Assembly (NCBI RefSeq): GCF_003946165.1
Contig: NZ_RHOI01000025.1
Coordinates: forward strand, 1 to 42,753
Origin: Lacticaseibacillus baoqingensis
Lineage (GTDB): Bacteria; Bacillota; Bacilli; Lactobacillales; Lactobacillaceae
Direction: 5' to 3'
Length of the DNA stretch: 42,753 nt
Each line of letters opens with the position of its first letter. Position 1 is the first letter of the stretch. Of the stretch, positions 31,992-40,269 are shown one piece after another. Both the position numbers and the translations under genes were made by a program. Below the pieces are notes generated by a model. It worked only from the letters and a program-made list of their open reading frames with translations, did no database searches and was not told where the DNA came from.

Positions 31992-33320
31992 GTGAGAACA
32001 GTGCAAGCAGCAGCAACAGATAAGCATACACGCAAGCCGCACACAAATGTCCGGTGGAAAATTGGGATCTTGATGTGGTTGGCGATTTCGATCAATTACT
32101 TGGATCGGGCCAATCTATCAGCGGCTTCCGGTGACATCATGAAGGCATTGAATATCAATAATGCTGAAATGGGGATCGTCATGTCGGCCTTCTTCTGGTC
32201 TTACATGGTGTTTCAGATCCCTTCAGGGTGGTTGGCCGATAAGGTCGGCCATCGTATCAGTATGGCGCTGGCCGTGGGCTGGTGGTCAATTTCCACCGCT
32301 TTGACCGGCTTGGCACATGGGTTTGGTTCCTTGATCGGTTTGCGGATGCTGTTAGGGGTCGGCGAAGCCGGCGCGGCGCCATCCAATTCCGGGATCGCCG
32401 CGCGGTGGTTTCCTGATCGCGAACGCGGGCGCATTTCCGCGTTTTATGATACTGGGACCAAAGTCGGCACTGCCATTGCGATGCCATTGATCGTGTGGAT
32501 CATCAGCCACTGGGGCTGGCAAGCTTCCTTTGCCGCTTCTGGGACGTTAGGTATCGTGTGGGTCTTGATCTGGATTTGGTATTACAACGATCCAGAAAAG
32601 CAAAAGTATGTCAGCAAAGAAGAACTCCACTACATTCGCAGCGGCCAAAAGAAACAAGACGGCTTGGATAAGGAACAACCGATGAAGTGGTACCAATTGC
32701 TGAAATTCCGCAACGTTTGGGCGATTTGCTTTGGTTTCTTCGCCTTGAACTATTCCATCTTCTTCTTCATTACCTGGTTCCCGAACTACTTGGAACAAGA
32801 GCGGGGCATGGCGGCGATGAGCATGGGCTTTACGGCGATGATCCCACCATTGGCTGGGATCGTTGGTGAATTGATCGGCGGCTGGGTCACCGATTATCTG
32901 TACTTCACCCGCGGCAAGTCGATCACATTTTCGCGTAAGTTCAACTTAGTCTTAGGGATGTTAGTCGGCACCGTGATCTTATTTGCCGGCTTGACCAAGT
33001 CCACGGCCATCAGTGTCGCCTTATTATCCTTATCTTATGCAGGGCTGGCCTTTGCCGCTCCGGCATTATGGTCGATCCCTGGTGACATGGCGCCTAAGAA
33101 CATGTCGTCTACTTTAGGCGGCATTGAAAACACCGCCTCTAACATTGGCGGGGTCTTAAGCCCGATCATCACTGGGTTTGTGGTTTCTGCTACCGGTTCA
33201 TTTGTTTCTGCCTTGATCGTTTCTGGGTTAGTCACCTTACTAGGTGCCATCGCCTTTGCCTTTTGGTTAGGGAAGATCGAACCATTAACGTTAAAAAAGC
33301 ATGATGTCGCTAAAGCTTAG
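31992..33320 (+). CDS. MFS transporter, anion:cation symporter type (sugar acids)
   Basis: A 442-residue permease of the major facilitator superfamily with about twelve hydrophobic segments. The N-terminal signature MWLAISINYLDRANLSAA and the loop GWLADKVGHRISM (residue 78) are typical of the ACS group that imports hexuronates, glucarate or galactarate. The start is GTG at 31992 (or a second GTG at 32001) with AAGTGAG before it. It forms an operon with the UxaA-family dehydratase 22 bp downstream, which supports a sugar-acid substrate. Palindromic operators lie upstream. Confidence 0.88.
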   Translation: MRTVQAAATDKHTRKPHTNVRWKIGILMWLAISINYLDRANLSAASGDIMKALNINNAEMGIVMSAFFWSYMVFQIPSGWLADKVGHRISMALAVGWWSISTALTGLAHGFGSLIGLRMLLGVGEAGAAPSNSGIAARWFPDRERGRISAFYDTGTKVGTAIAMPLIVWIISHWGWQASFAASGTLGIVWVLIWIWYYNDPEKQKYVSKEELHYIRSGQKKQDGLDKEQPMKWYQLLKFRNVWAICFGFFALNYSIFFFITWFPNYLEQERGMAAMSMGFTAMIPPLAGIVGELIGGWVTDYLYFTRGKSITFSRKFNLVLGMLVGTVILFAGLTKSTAISVALLSLSYAGLAFAAPALWSIPGDMAPKNMSSTLGGIENTASNIGGVLSPIITGFVVSATGSFVSALIVSGLVTLLGAIAFAFWLGKIEPLTLKKHDVAKA

Positions 33321-33342
33321 TTAGAAAGAAGCGCGTTAGTCT

Positions 33343-34842
33343 ATGAATAACTTCATTATCTTGGATCCCGCGGATAAAGTAGGGGTCGCCTTACAAGACA
33401 TTCCTGCCGGCACCACGGTGACTACACCAGCTGGCAAGCTGACTTTGCCAGCTGAGATCAAGCGCGGGCATAAGTTTGCCTTGCAAGCCATTGCCCAAGG
33501 CGAAGACATCATCAAGTATGGCTTCCCGATCGGCCATGCGACCGCACCGATCGCTGCTGGCGAGTGGGTGCACACGCATAACGTCAAAACCAACTTGAAT
33601 GGTGAACTTGAGTATACCTATCAGCCGCATGATGTCACCCGCGCCGTTCCTAAAGACGGGCGGACCTTCATGGGGTACAAGCGCAAGAATGGCAAAGTCG
33701 GGATCCGCAACGACTTGTACATCATCCCGACGGTGGGCTGCATCAACCCGTTGCTGGATATTGTCGTGGAACAATTCAAGGCGTTGCATCCTGATAATGG
33801 CAGCTTTGATAATGTGATCTTGCTGAAGCATCCTTATGGGTGTTCTCAATTAGGCGACGATTTTGAACAAACACGCAAGGTGTTAGTCGATGCCGCCTTA
33901 CAGCCGAATGCCGGCGGGGTATTGATCTATGGCTTAGGCTGTGAGAACAATCAGATGGATGGCATGCAAGCCGAAATCGAAAAAGTCGGGGCCATCGATC
34001 CTGACCGGATGAAGTTCATGGTCGCCCAAGAAGTCGATGATGACTTGGGTACGGCTTTGGACTTGCTTGAAGAACTCAATGATGCCGCAGCCAACGACGT
34101 GCGGACGCCACAGCCCCTATCTGAATTAAAGATCGGGCTGAAATGCGGCGGCAGTGACGGCTTGTCTGGGGTCACCGCTAATCCATTACTAGGGCGGCTG
34201 TCTGATTTTGTCACGGCCCAAGGCGGCACGACGGTGTTGTCTGAAGTGCCAGAAATGTTCGGGGCCGAAACCATCTTGATGTCGCGGGCCAAAGATGAGC
34301 CCACCTTCCATAAGATCGTGGATCTGATCAACAACTTCAAGCAGTATTTTGAATCCTTCCATCAACCGATTTATGAAAATCCTTCTCCCGGCAACAAAGC
34401 CGGCGGGATCACGACATTGGAAGATAAGTCCTTAGGCTGCACCCAAAAGTCTGGGACCAGTCAAGTGACCGATGTCTTGCAATATGGCGAAAAGATCAAG
34501 ACTCATGGCTTGAACTTGTTGCAATCGCCTGGTAATGACTTGGTTTCCAGTTCTGCTGAAGCCAGCGCCGATTGCCAAATGGTCTTGTTCACCACTGGCC
34601 GCGGGACACCGTTTGCGACGTATGTGCCAACGGTCAAAGTCGCGTCTAACTCCTATATTGCCAACAAGAAGCCGCGCTGGATCGACTTTGATGCCGGCCG
34701 CTTGTTGGAAACTGATATGGACACGCTAGCCGATGAGTTCATTCAATATATCATCGACGTGGCCAGTGGCCGCGAAAAGACCAATAATGAACAGTATGGG
34801 ATCCACGGGATTGCGATCTTTAAGACCGGCGTCACCGAATAA
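33343..34842 (+). CDS. UxaA-family sugar-acid dehydratase (altronate/galactarate type)
   Basis: A 499-residue dehydratase, full length for the altronate/galactarate group. An N-terminal SAF domain covers residues 1-90 (VGVALQDIPAGTTV, YGFPIGHATAPIAAGEWVHTHN). The large catalytic part starts with FMGYKRKNGKVGIRN near 110. It has conserved HPYGCSQLGDD near 168, GLGCENNQ near 205, LKCGGSDGLSG near 265 and VLFTTGRGTPFATYVPTVKVASN near 425; Cys and His there may bind iron. It dehydrates a hexaric or hexonic acid to a 2-keto-3-deoxy acid. Which one is open, as no uxaB/uxaC or garL neighbours are present. Confidence 0.88.
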   Translation: MNNFIILDPADKVGVALQDIPAGTTVTTPAGKLTLPAEIKRGHKFALQAIAQGEDIIKYGFPIGHATAPIAAGEWVHTHNVKTNLNGELEYTYQPHDVTRAVPKDGRTFMGYKRKNGKVGIRNDLYIIPTVGCINPLLDIVVEQFKALHPDNGSFDNVILLKHPYGCSQLGDDFEQTRKVLVDAALQPNAGGVLIYGLGCENNQMDGMQAEIEKVGAIDPDRMKFMVAQEVDDDLGTALDLLEELNDAAANDVRTPQPLSELKIGLKCGGSDGLSGVTANPLLGRLSDFVTAQGGTTVLSEVPEMFGAETILMSRAKDEPTFHKIVDLINNFKQYFESFHQPIYENPSPGNKAGGITTLEDKSLGCTQKSGTSQVTDVLQYGEKIKTHGLNLLQSPGNDLVSSSAEASADCQMVLFTTGRGTPFATYVPTVKVASNSYIANKKPRWIDFDAGRLLETDMDTLADEFIQYIIDVASGREKTNNEQYGIHGIAIFKTGVTE

Positions 34843-34847
34843 TCAGC

Positions 34848-34890
34848 AAAAACCGTTGTGGCATCGCTTGGATGTGGCAGCGGTTTTTTG
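34848..34890 (+). terminator. Terminator after the dehydratase gene
   Basis: AAAAACCG..CGGTTTTTT with an inner imperfect stem. Confidence 0.65.
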
Positions 34891-35070
34891 TGTCTGGTCA
34901 GTTAAGCTGGAAACATCATTGCCTAATAACCCGCGGTTTTCACAGTAGTACATTAAAGGGCTTTCCTGTTGCCATTTTGATTAGAATATAGGCTTTTTTG
35001 AGCAGAAAATTACCCAAAATCAGCCGTTTCTTGTATGATGGAGATATCGAAACTTTAGGAGGCAATCGTA

Positions 35071-35973
35071 TTGAAAGTACGCAAAGCTGTGATCCCTGCT
35101 GCCGGTTTGGGCACCAGGTTCTTGCCTGCGACCAAAGCACTGGCAAAAGAGATGCTGCCAATCGTCGACAAACCGACGATCCAATTCATCGTCGAAGAGG
35201 CGAAGGCTTCTGGGATCGAAGACATTTTGATCGTGGAAGGCAAGCAGAAACGTTCTATTGAAGATCATTTTGATTCGGCGCCTGAATTGGAACAAAACCT
35301 CGAATCCAAAGGCAAAACCAAATTACTGCAATTGGTGCATGATACGACGGATATTGGCGTTAATTTATTTTTCGTCCGCCAGCCTTATCCTAATGGGTTA
35401 GGGGATGCCGTGCGCTTGGCCAAGTCTTTCATCGCCGATGAGCCTTTCGTGGTGATGCTTGGGGATGACTTGATGCAAGACAAGGTGCCGCTGACGCAAC
35501 AATTGATCGATGAATATGACCGCACGCACTCGTCGATCTTGGCGGTCAAGCGGGTCCCGCATGAAGATGTGTCCGCTTATGGGGTGATCGATCCGGAAAG
35601 CGAAGTCCATCCGGGATTGTTCAACGTGAAGAAGTTCGTGGAAAAGCCAGCCGTCAAAGATGCGCCTTCTGATTTGGCGATTATCGGCCGCTACTTGCTG
35701 ACTCCTGAGATCTTTGCGATCTTGGATCAGCAAAAGCCTGGCAAAGGCGACGAGATCCAGCTCACGGATGCGATCGATACGCTGAATCGAACGCAGCGGG
35801 TCTTTGCCCATGAATTCAAAGGCCAGCGGTTTGATGTCGGCAATAAGTTTGGCTTCGTGCAAACCACGATCGAATATGGGCTGACCCATCCAGAAGTCAA
35901 AGATGAGCTGCGGCCATATATCTTGAAGCTGGCCGAACAACTCAAAGCGCAAGCGCCAGACCAAAAGCACTAA
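35071..35973 (+). CDS. galU: UTP-glucose-1-phosphate uridylyltransferase
   Basis: A 300-residue nucleotidyltransferase that makes UDP-glucose from UTP and glucose-1-phosphate, feeding cell-wall, teichoic-acid and exopolysaccharide synthesis. The N-terminal nucleotide-binding motif [21 protein letters not shown] is at residues 10-30. [11 protein letters not shown] near 127 holds the metal-binding Asp, and [10 protein letters not shown] near 190 and [19 protein letters not shown] near 250 are family signatures. The start is TTG at 35071 with AGGAGG eight bases before it. A -10 TATGAT lies about 40 bases upstream. Monocistronic. Confidence 0.95.
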   Translation: MKVRKAVIPAAGLGTRFLPATKALAKEMLPIVDKPTIQFIVEEAKASGIEDILIVEGKQKRSIEDHFDSAPELEQNLESKGKTKLLQLVHDTTDIGVNLFFVRQPYPNGLGDAVRLAKSFIADEPFVVMLGDDLMQDKVPLTQQLIDEYDRTHSSILAVKRVPHEDVSAYGVIDPESEVHPGLFNVKKFVEKPAVKDAPSDLAIIGRYLLTPEIFAILDQQKPGKGDEIQLTDAIDTLNRTQRVFAHEFKGQRFDVGNKFGFVQTTIEYGLTHPEVKDELRPYILKLAEQLKAQAPDQKH

Positions 35974-36014
35974 ACCATTCGTTGCGGCTGAGCCACAATT
36001 TAATCCACTACACC

Positions 36015-36068
36015 AACGCCTTGGAGCCGCGATTCGTTTTTTAGGATCGCGGTTTCAAGGCGTTTTTG
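36015..36068 (+). terminator. Terminator of galU
   Basis: Long stem: ACGCCTTG and AGCCGCGAT pair with ATCGCGGTT and CAAGGCGT, then TTTT. Confidence 0.75.
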
Positions 36069-36183
36069 TTGCCGGACGCTGGTTTGGCAGCGGCGACGAG
36101 ATGATCGATGGCACAGTCGACAGCACCTGTCATATTTATCGTCGTGATACAGTCCAATGGTTTTTGAAAAACAGTGAATCAGT

Positions 36184-36209
36184 GAGCAATCACGAGATTG
36201 CTCATTTTT
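36184..36209 (+). terminator. Second hairpin terminator
   Basis: Perfect GAGCAATC-ACGA-GATTGCTC followed by ATTTTT. It may protect the next gene from read-through. Confidence 0.7.
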
Positions 36210-36307
36210 GGCGACAAGCAGTTGGTACGGAAACCACTGAAAACGCCTTCCAAAGTGTATTTAGATTGTGTTTATACCAAAATTGCAAGAAACCGGTCAC
36301 CCAAGTC

Positions 36308-36335
36308 TTCACAACTGACCAATTTCGTGTATGAT
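36308..36335 (+). promoter_or_regulatory. Promoter of the secreted-protein gene
   Basis: TTCACA (36308-36313), 16 bases, TATGAT (36330-36335). Confidence 0.55.
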
Positions 36336-36396
36336 ATAGATGTTGAAAGAAATTAATACAGATTGAAATCGATATTTAAACAGGAGGCAGATTTAA

Positions 36397-36894
36397 ATGA
36401 AAAAGCTATATTCCGTACTATTAGTTTTGGTTGGGGCAGCATTGCTGGCAACCTTCGGCATCGCGACTGTTTCTGCTAACAGCGGCAGCACCCAAGATCA
36501 AGCCAACCAAAGTGTCACCACATTGGCGACTAAGGATGCTTATTACACCAAGGCCGCTTATGCATCTGGCAACACGGCGACGGCTAAGCAAGCCAAGAAC
36601 GTGATCAACTTCAGCGGCGTCAGCAACCCTGGGACTGAAATGAAGATCGCTGACTTGTTCGTTGGCAATGGCAACTCTGATGTGACTCGCACCGTGGGCT
36701 ACCATGTTTATGGCAACCAATTAGAAGTCAACACCACCGACTTGCCAGAAGAAGTCTCTGAATATTATGTGACCCTTTCGGCTGATGGCAAGACAGCTAC
36801 CGTGACCGAAACCAAAAACGGTGTAACCCGCACTCGCGTCGGCTTTTCTGCTAACGTTGCGGACCAAAAGTTAGCCGCTAACGCGAATAACTAA
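36397..36894 (+). CDS. Secreted small protein of unknown function
   Basis: A 165-residue protein with a Sec signal peptide (MKKLYSVLLVLVGAALLATF) and probable cleavage after ATVSA near residue 27. No anchor or lipobox, so it is probably released. The mature part starts with a Ser/Thr/Gln/Asn-rich region, then strands (TRTVGYHVYGNQLEVNTTD, EYYVTLSADGKTATVTET) suggesting a small beta domain. CAGGAGG is nine bases before the ATG and a strong promoter is upstream, so expression may be high. I know no matching family. Confidence 0.75.
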   Translation: MKKLYSVLLVLVGAALLATFGIATVSANSGSTQDQANQSVTTLATKDAYYTKAAYASGNTATAKQAKNVINFSGVSNPGTEMKIADLFVGNGNSDVTRTVGYHVYGNQLEVNTTDLPEEVSEYYVTLSADGKTATVTETKNGVTRTRVGFSANVADQKLAANANN

Positions 36895-36905
36895 TCACTG
36901 ATCAG

Positions 36906-36932
36906 GCGCTTGCTTCGGCAGGCGCTTTTTTT
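36906..36932 (+). terminator. Terminator with TTCG tetraloop
   Basis: GCGCTTGC-TTCG-GCAGGCGC followed by seven T; one G-T pair. Confidence 0.85.
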
Positions 36933-36971
36933 GTTGCCGTTTTGCACTCGACAAGCGCTGTAAGGCAAACT

Positions 36972-37018
36972 AAAACCACTGGCGTTGGCTGCTTGGCAGC
37001 GGTTCGCTAGTGGTTTTG
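36972..37018. terminator. Second long hairpin after the secreted-protein gene
   Basis: AAAACCACTGGCG pairs with CGCTAGTGGTTTT (one bulge). A- and T-rich ends make it possibly bidirectional. Confidence 0.55.
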
Positions 37019-37030
37019 TTGTTGAGATAG

Positions 37031-37605
37031 GGTGGGTCAGTCATGTTGGTCACGCCGCGTGCCACGACACCAGGTTGCCTTACCGCTTAAGAGCGGCTTG
37101 TTGTGCTTCGGGGTGGCGTCGAGCTGCACACCGCATGGGTGAGTGTTCTAACCGGTCTCGGCGGCGTGTGGCTGTGCCACCCATCACCAAGCCCTGTTAG
37201 CCCGTCACCCATAACCGCGGTGTTTCGCTCTGGGTTTCTTCGTCGAGCTGCACAAGCCAACGCGATTGCGTCTAAGTCATCCCGGTCATGGTGCATGCCG
37301 CACCGCACCCAGGCTGCCTTAGTCACATCGCTAAGAGCGGCTTGTTCCGCTCTGGGTGGCGTCGAGCTGCGTGGTGCAACGGCATTGCGCATAAGTCGTC
37401 TCGTGCACGCGATGGCGTTGCCATCACGCACCCAAGCTGCCTTATGCACATGCCTAAATGCGCACCACTTCGCTCTGGGTTTCTTCGTCGAGCTGCACAA
37501 GCCAACGGGGTCGCAGATAAGTGATCCCGACACCGCACGGCTGCGCCGTACTGTGCCAGGCTCCCTTATCCACACCCCTAAAACCGGCTTGTTCCGCTCT
37601 GGATT
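37031..37605 (-). repeat. Array C of the ~124-bp palindromic repeat (4 units plus a stub)
   Basis: The array lies on the minus strand and starts at 37605, directly behind the stop codon of the epimerase gene. The linker GAGCTG falls at 37490, 37364, 37245 and 37121 (spacing 126, 119, 124). Outer arms by unit: ACAAGCC/GGCTTGT, GTGGTGC/GCACCAC, ACAAGCC/GGCTTGT, ACACCGC/GCGGTGT. Middle: GGGGT/ACCCC, GGCAT/ATGCC, GCGAT/ATCGC, GGGTG/CACCC. Inner: GATAAG/CTTATC, CATAAG/CTTATG, CTAAG/CTTAG, CTAAC/GTTAG. The stub at about 37031-37110 keeps only part of one side. Confidence 0.9.
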
Positions 37606-38395
37606 ATCGACTCATCAAGCTGATCTTAGTCGTTTGCTGATAGGGCTTCTCAGCCGTGATCGTGATTGGTTGGTCATCAGCAGCTACAAGCGGCCGCAAG
37701 CCCACGGCAGCGCGAGGGTGGCCTAAGATCCCGTTGAAGTTGGTCGTGGTATCGATATGTTCAAACGTCGACACTGCCAAGCCTGCGGCGTCAGTTTCTA
37801 AGGCTAATTGCCACGCTTCGTCGCTTAAGCGCGCACTAGTCGCTGTGGTTAAGCCAGTGGTAGGCGTCGCCGCTGGCTGATCGCCGAGAGTCAATTGCTG
37901 GTGGTCGATCACGCGGGCCGGGTCGCCAGTAAGCATAAACGCCAAGTCAAACCCAGGGCGGATCGCGATCGGGGTATCGGTGGTGATGGTCCAAGTTTGC
38001 GTCCAGCAGTTGTCGGCGCTGAGTTGATGCGTGACGGCGACGTGTTGGGTGCCAGGCTGGCCGTCAATTTTTTTTGGCAGGGTGAGTGAAAATGTCACGG
38101 CGTCAGCGTTGATCTGGGCGTCCCAGTTCCAGTTTTGCCAACCGGTGCGGGTGCGTTGATCAAAATCTGGTCCTAATAAGGCGCCGAAGGGTTCAGGCTG
38201 ATTGAGATAATCTTGCAAGGTGACAAAGCCGACGATCAAATTCGGATCGGCCCCGGCAGCGTTTGGGAGGCGCAGTTGCTGGACCCGCGCGCCGAAGGTC
38301 AACAGGCGCACCGCCATGTGGTTGGCGTTGGTCAAAGTGTATTGGGTGATCACTTCGCCTTGGATCTTAGCGAAGAGTTTTGTGGAGATAGACAT
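37604..38395 (-). CDS. Aldose 1-epimerase family protein (GalM-like)
   Basis: A 263-residue protein of the mutarotase superfamily, interconverting alpha and beta anomers of sugars. Seen: MAVRLLTFGARVQQLRLPNA near residue 26, a strand-rich body and AIRPGFDLAFMLTGDP near 146. It is shorter than classical GalM (about 340 residues), and the catalytic His-rich motifs NHTYFNL and THPN-like are not obvious. It may therefore belong to a divergent subgroup. AAAGGAAG before the ATG at 38395 sets the start. The stop codon abuts repeat array C. Confidence 0.7.
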   Translation of the reverse strand: MSISTKLFAKIQGEVITQYTLTNANHMAVRLLTFGARVQQLRLPNAAGADPNLIVGFVTLQDYLNQPEPFGALLGPDFDQRTRTGWQNWNWDAQINADAVTFSLTLPKKIDGQPGTQHVAVTHQLSADNCWTQTWTITTDTPIAIRPGFDLAFMLTGDPARVIDHQQLTLGDQPAATPTTGLTTATSARLSDEAWQLALETDAAGLAVSTFEHIDTTTNFNGILGHPRAAVGLRPLVAADDQPITITAEKPYQQTTKISLMSR

Positions 38396-38546
38396 GCAAC
38401 CGCTTCCTTTCGTTTACCTATCCAGCCTACCGAATTCACGCCCAAGAATCAACGGTTTTGGGCCAAAAGCCCTAGGCGAAACCCGGAATCTTCTGTTACC
38501 CTTAAGTAAAGCCTCGGCAACTTGCCGATTAGAGAGTGTGGTCAAA

Positions 38547-39113
38547 ATGTTCCATAGATTATTAATGCGCGCTTATTGGCTGTTGACAGGCGGATTTGTG
38601 TTGGCGTTAGTCTACAGCTTCTTCGCGCGCCAGTTTTGCGATGCCAATTTCAAAAGCGTCCTCGATCCGGCAGCGTTTGGGTTCATTAGTGTGTGGGTCG
38701 TGGTCAATGCGATTTGGGTGTACCGGCATCATTTTCAATATCGTGATCTGCAAATGGAGTCCGTGGATGCCATGGAAGGCGAAGAGTTCGAGCACTTTTG
38801 CGGCTACCTCTTGCGCCGCAACGGGTATAAACACATTCGTGTGACGCAAGCTTCAGGGGATCAAGGCATCGATATCATCGCCAGCAAGCAAGGAAAAACT
38901 TACGGTTTCCAATGCAAGCGGTATACTGGTTTTGTTGGCAACAAGGCGGTGCAAGAAGTATGGACCGGGCACAATTTCTATAAGCTCGATGAAGCCACGG
39001 TGTTGACGAACAGTGAGTTTTCCGATTCGGCACGGGAGCTGGCGGACGATCTTGGGGTACATTTGATCGATCGCACCCGGTTGCGCCGCATGATGCGGCG
39101 GCTGCCGAGTTGA
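38547..39113 (+). CDS. Membrane-anchored Mrr-like restriction endonuclease domain protein
   Basis: A 188-residue protein. Residues 1-65 hold two hydrophobic segments (YWLLTGGFVLALVYSFF and FGFISVWVVVNAIWV). Then a basic linker and a PD-(D/E)xK nuclease domain of the Mrr type follow: EFEHFCGYLLRRNGY near 80, GDQGIDIIASKQGKTYGFQCKRY near 105 (Asp and the QxK pair), VTNSEFSDSARELADDLGVHLIDR near 150. Mrr enzymes cut modified DNA; membrane-tethered versions are common in Firmicutes but poorly understood. GTG at 38538 is an alternative start; the ribosome site is weak. Likely transcribed with the gene at 39138, 24 bp on. Confidence 0.85.
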   Translation: MFHRLLMRAYWLLTGGFVLALVYSFFARQFCDANFKSVLDPAAFGFISVWVVVNAIWVYRHHFQYRDLQMESVDAMEGEEFEHFCGYLLRRNGYKHIRVTQASGDQGIDIIASKQGKTYGFQCKRYTGFVGNKAVQEVWTGHNFYKLDEATVLTNSEFSDSARELADDLGVHLIDRTRLRRMMRRLPS

Positions 39114-39137
39114 GCTAGCAGAAAGGAAGCCAAAAGG

Positions 39138-39962
39138 ATGCAATTAGGGCTGAAGGCCAGTACCGATGAACGCCAGATCGACAATCGCTTGATGCACCAT
39201 CCAGATGTATTTGAGTTTCATTTGACGGATGACGATTTTACGCCAGCCGGCTGGGCTCATTTTCAACAAATGGTGGCTAAAGTCCAGGCGGTAGTGCCTA
39301 AAGTGGTGTTCCACCATCCGATGAAGTGGCATGGGATCCGCTGTGAGCTGTGCGTCAACAAGTTGGCGTTTCCGCAGCTTTATGATTTCGTCATGGCATC
39401 TTCTTCGCAGTTGATCGCCTATGCGCAGCAAGTGCATGCCGTGGCCTTGATCCACGGCGGCTATGCCTTGCATCCTGGCGAACATGATTTTGCCAGCGAT
39501 TGGCCGGATCTGGCCACGGCGCAAAAGGTCGTGTTAGGGCGTATGGTGGATTTTGCTGCGATGGCGCCAGATAATGTCGTCTTTGAAAACAGTCTGTTGC
39601 CGATTTTTGCATATGGCGATCCGGCGTTTGAAGAGCGACTGTTGCAGCTGCAGCTGCCATTGGCCTATGATGTCAGCCATGCCTTCATTTATGTGCATGG
39701 CGACAACAATAAGCTGATCGCCTCCATGCGCCACTTGCGCCCATTCGTGCGGCATTACCACTTGGTCGATTCGCTGGGGCAGCATCATGATAGTTTGGTG
39801 CTTGGCCAGGGGGCGATCAATTGGAAACGGGTGTTGCACGCGATGAACTCCAATGCCTCTTTGATCTACGAGATCAATTTGGCTGATCAACTGGATTGTT
39901 CGGAGATGCTTGCCAGTCACTGGTATTTAGAAGGGCTGGCACAAGCGGAAAAAAGCAACTAA
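39138..39962 (+). CDS. Xylose-isomerase-like TIM-barrel protein
   Basis: A 274-residue protein of the sugar phosphate isomerase/epimerase and AP endonuclease 2 superfamily. Candidate metal ligands sit at strand ends: KVVFHHPMKW near 55, AVALIHGGYAL near 93, NVVFENSLLP near 144, LAYDVSHAFIYVHG near 175, HYHLVDSLGQHHDS near 208 and SLIYEINLADQ near 246. Length fits. Substrate (sugar phosphate, inositol derivative or DNA) cannot be told. GAAAGGA before the ATG. It follows the Mrr-like gene closely, so a joint role with nucleic acids is possible but unproven. Confidence 0.75.
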   Translation: MQLGLKASTDERQIDNRLMHHPDVFEFHLTDDDFTPAGWAHFQQMVAKVQAVVPKVVFHHPMKWHGIRCELCVNKLAFPQLYDFVMASSSQLIAYAQQVHAVALIHGGYALHPGEHDFASDWPDLATAQKVVLGRMVDFAAMAPDNVVFENSLLPIFAYGDPAFEERLLQLQLPLAYDVSHAFIYVHGDNNKLIASMRHLRPFVRHYHLVDSLGQHHDSLVLGQGAINWKRVLHAMNSNASLIYEINLADQLDCSEMLASHWYLEGLAQAEKSN

Positions 39963-40014
39963 CTCATAGTAGCATGTAGGTCAGGCGGTGCTGCTGGCCT
40001 ATTTGTTTTGGCAT

Positions 40015-40193
40015 TAGTCAGGCCGCTTTATCCATACCCCTAAACCCGGCTTGTTTCGCTCTGGTTTCTTCGTCGAGCTGCACAAGCCAACGGGGTTGCG
40101 GATAAGTCATCGCACCACGCTATGGCTGACGCCATAACGCGTCACGCTGCCTTATCCACACCCCTAAGAGCGGCTTGTTTCGCTCTGGTTTAT
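40015..40193 (-). repeat. Array D of the ~124-bp palindromic repeat (1 unit plus a half)
   Basis: One complete minus-strand unit (about 40075-40193) with ACAAGCC/GGCTTGT, GGGGT/ACCCC and GATAAG/CTTATC. An adjoining half unit (40015-40070) keeps only one side. The CTGG marks are at 40061 and 40185, 124 bases apart. The central hairpin TATGGC..GCCATA is the same as in units 1 and 3 of array B. Confidence 0.88.
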
Positions 40194-40269
40194 ATATTTA
40201 TCAATATATCATTGCGGACTTAGAACTGCCGCGGTAGGATAGCCTCAGACTATTTTGGAGGTTTGAGGG

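Larger units (their letters stand above)
35974..36396. other. 420-bp gap after galU without a convincing gene
   Basis: It contains two hairpin terminators (36015-36068 and 36184-36209) and the promoter of the secreted-protein gene. The open frame 36101-36334 spans the second terminator and lacks a ribosome site, so it is not called as a gene. Confidence 0.5.

Noticed and set aside
36101-36334. 77-codon open frame after galU
   Set aside because: No ribosome site and a perfect terminator hairpin lies inside it.
37087-37726. Open frames of 160-207 codons in array C
   Set aside because: Same reason: periodic translation of palindromic repeats, ending in the antisense of the epimerase gene.
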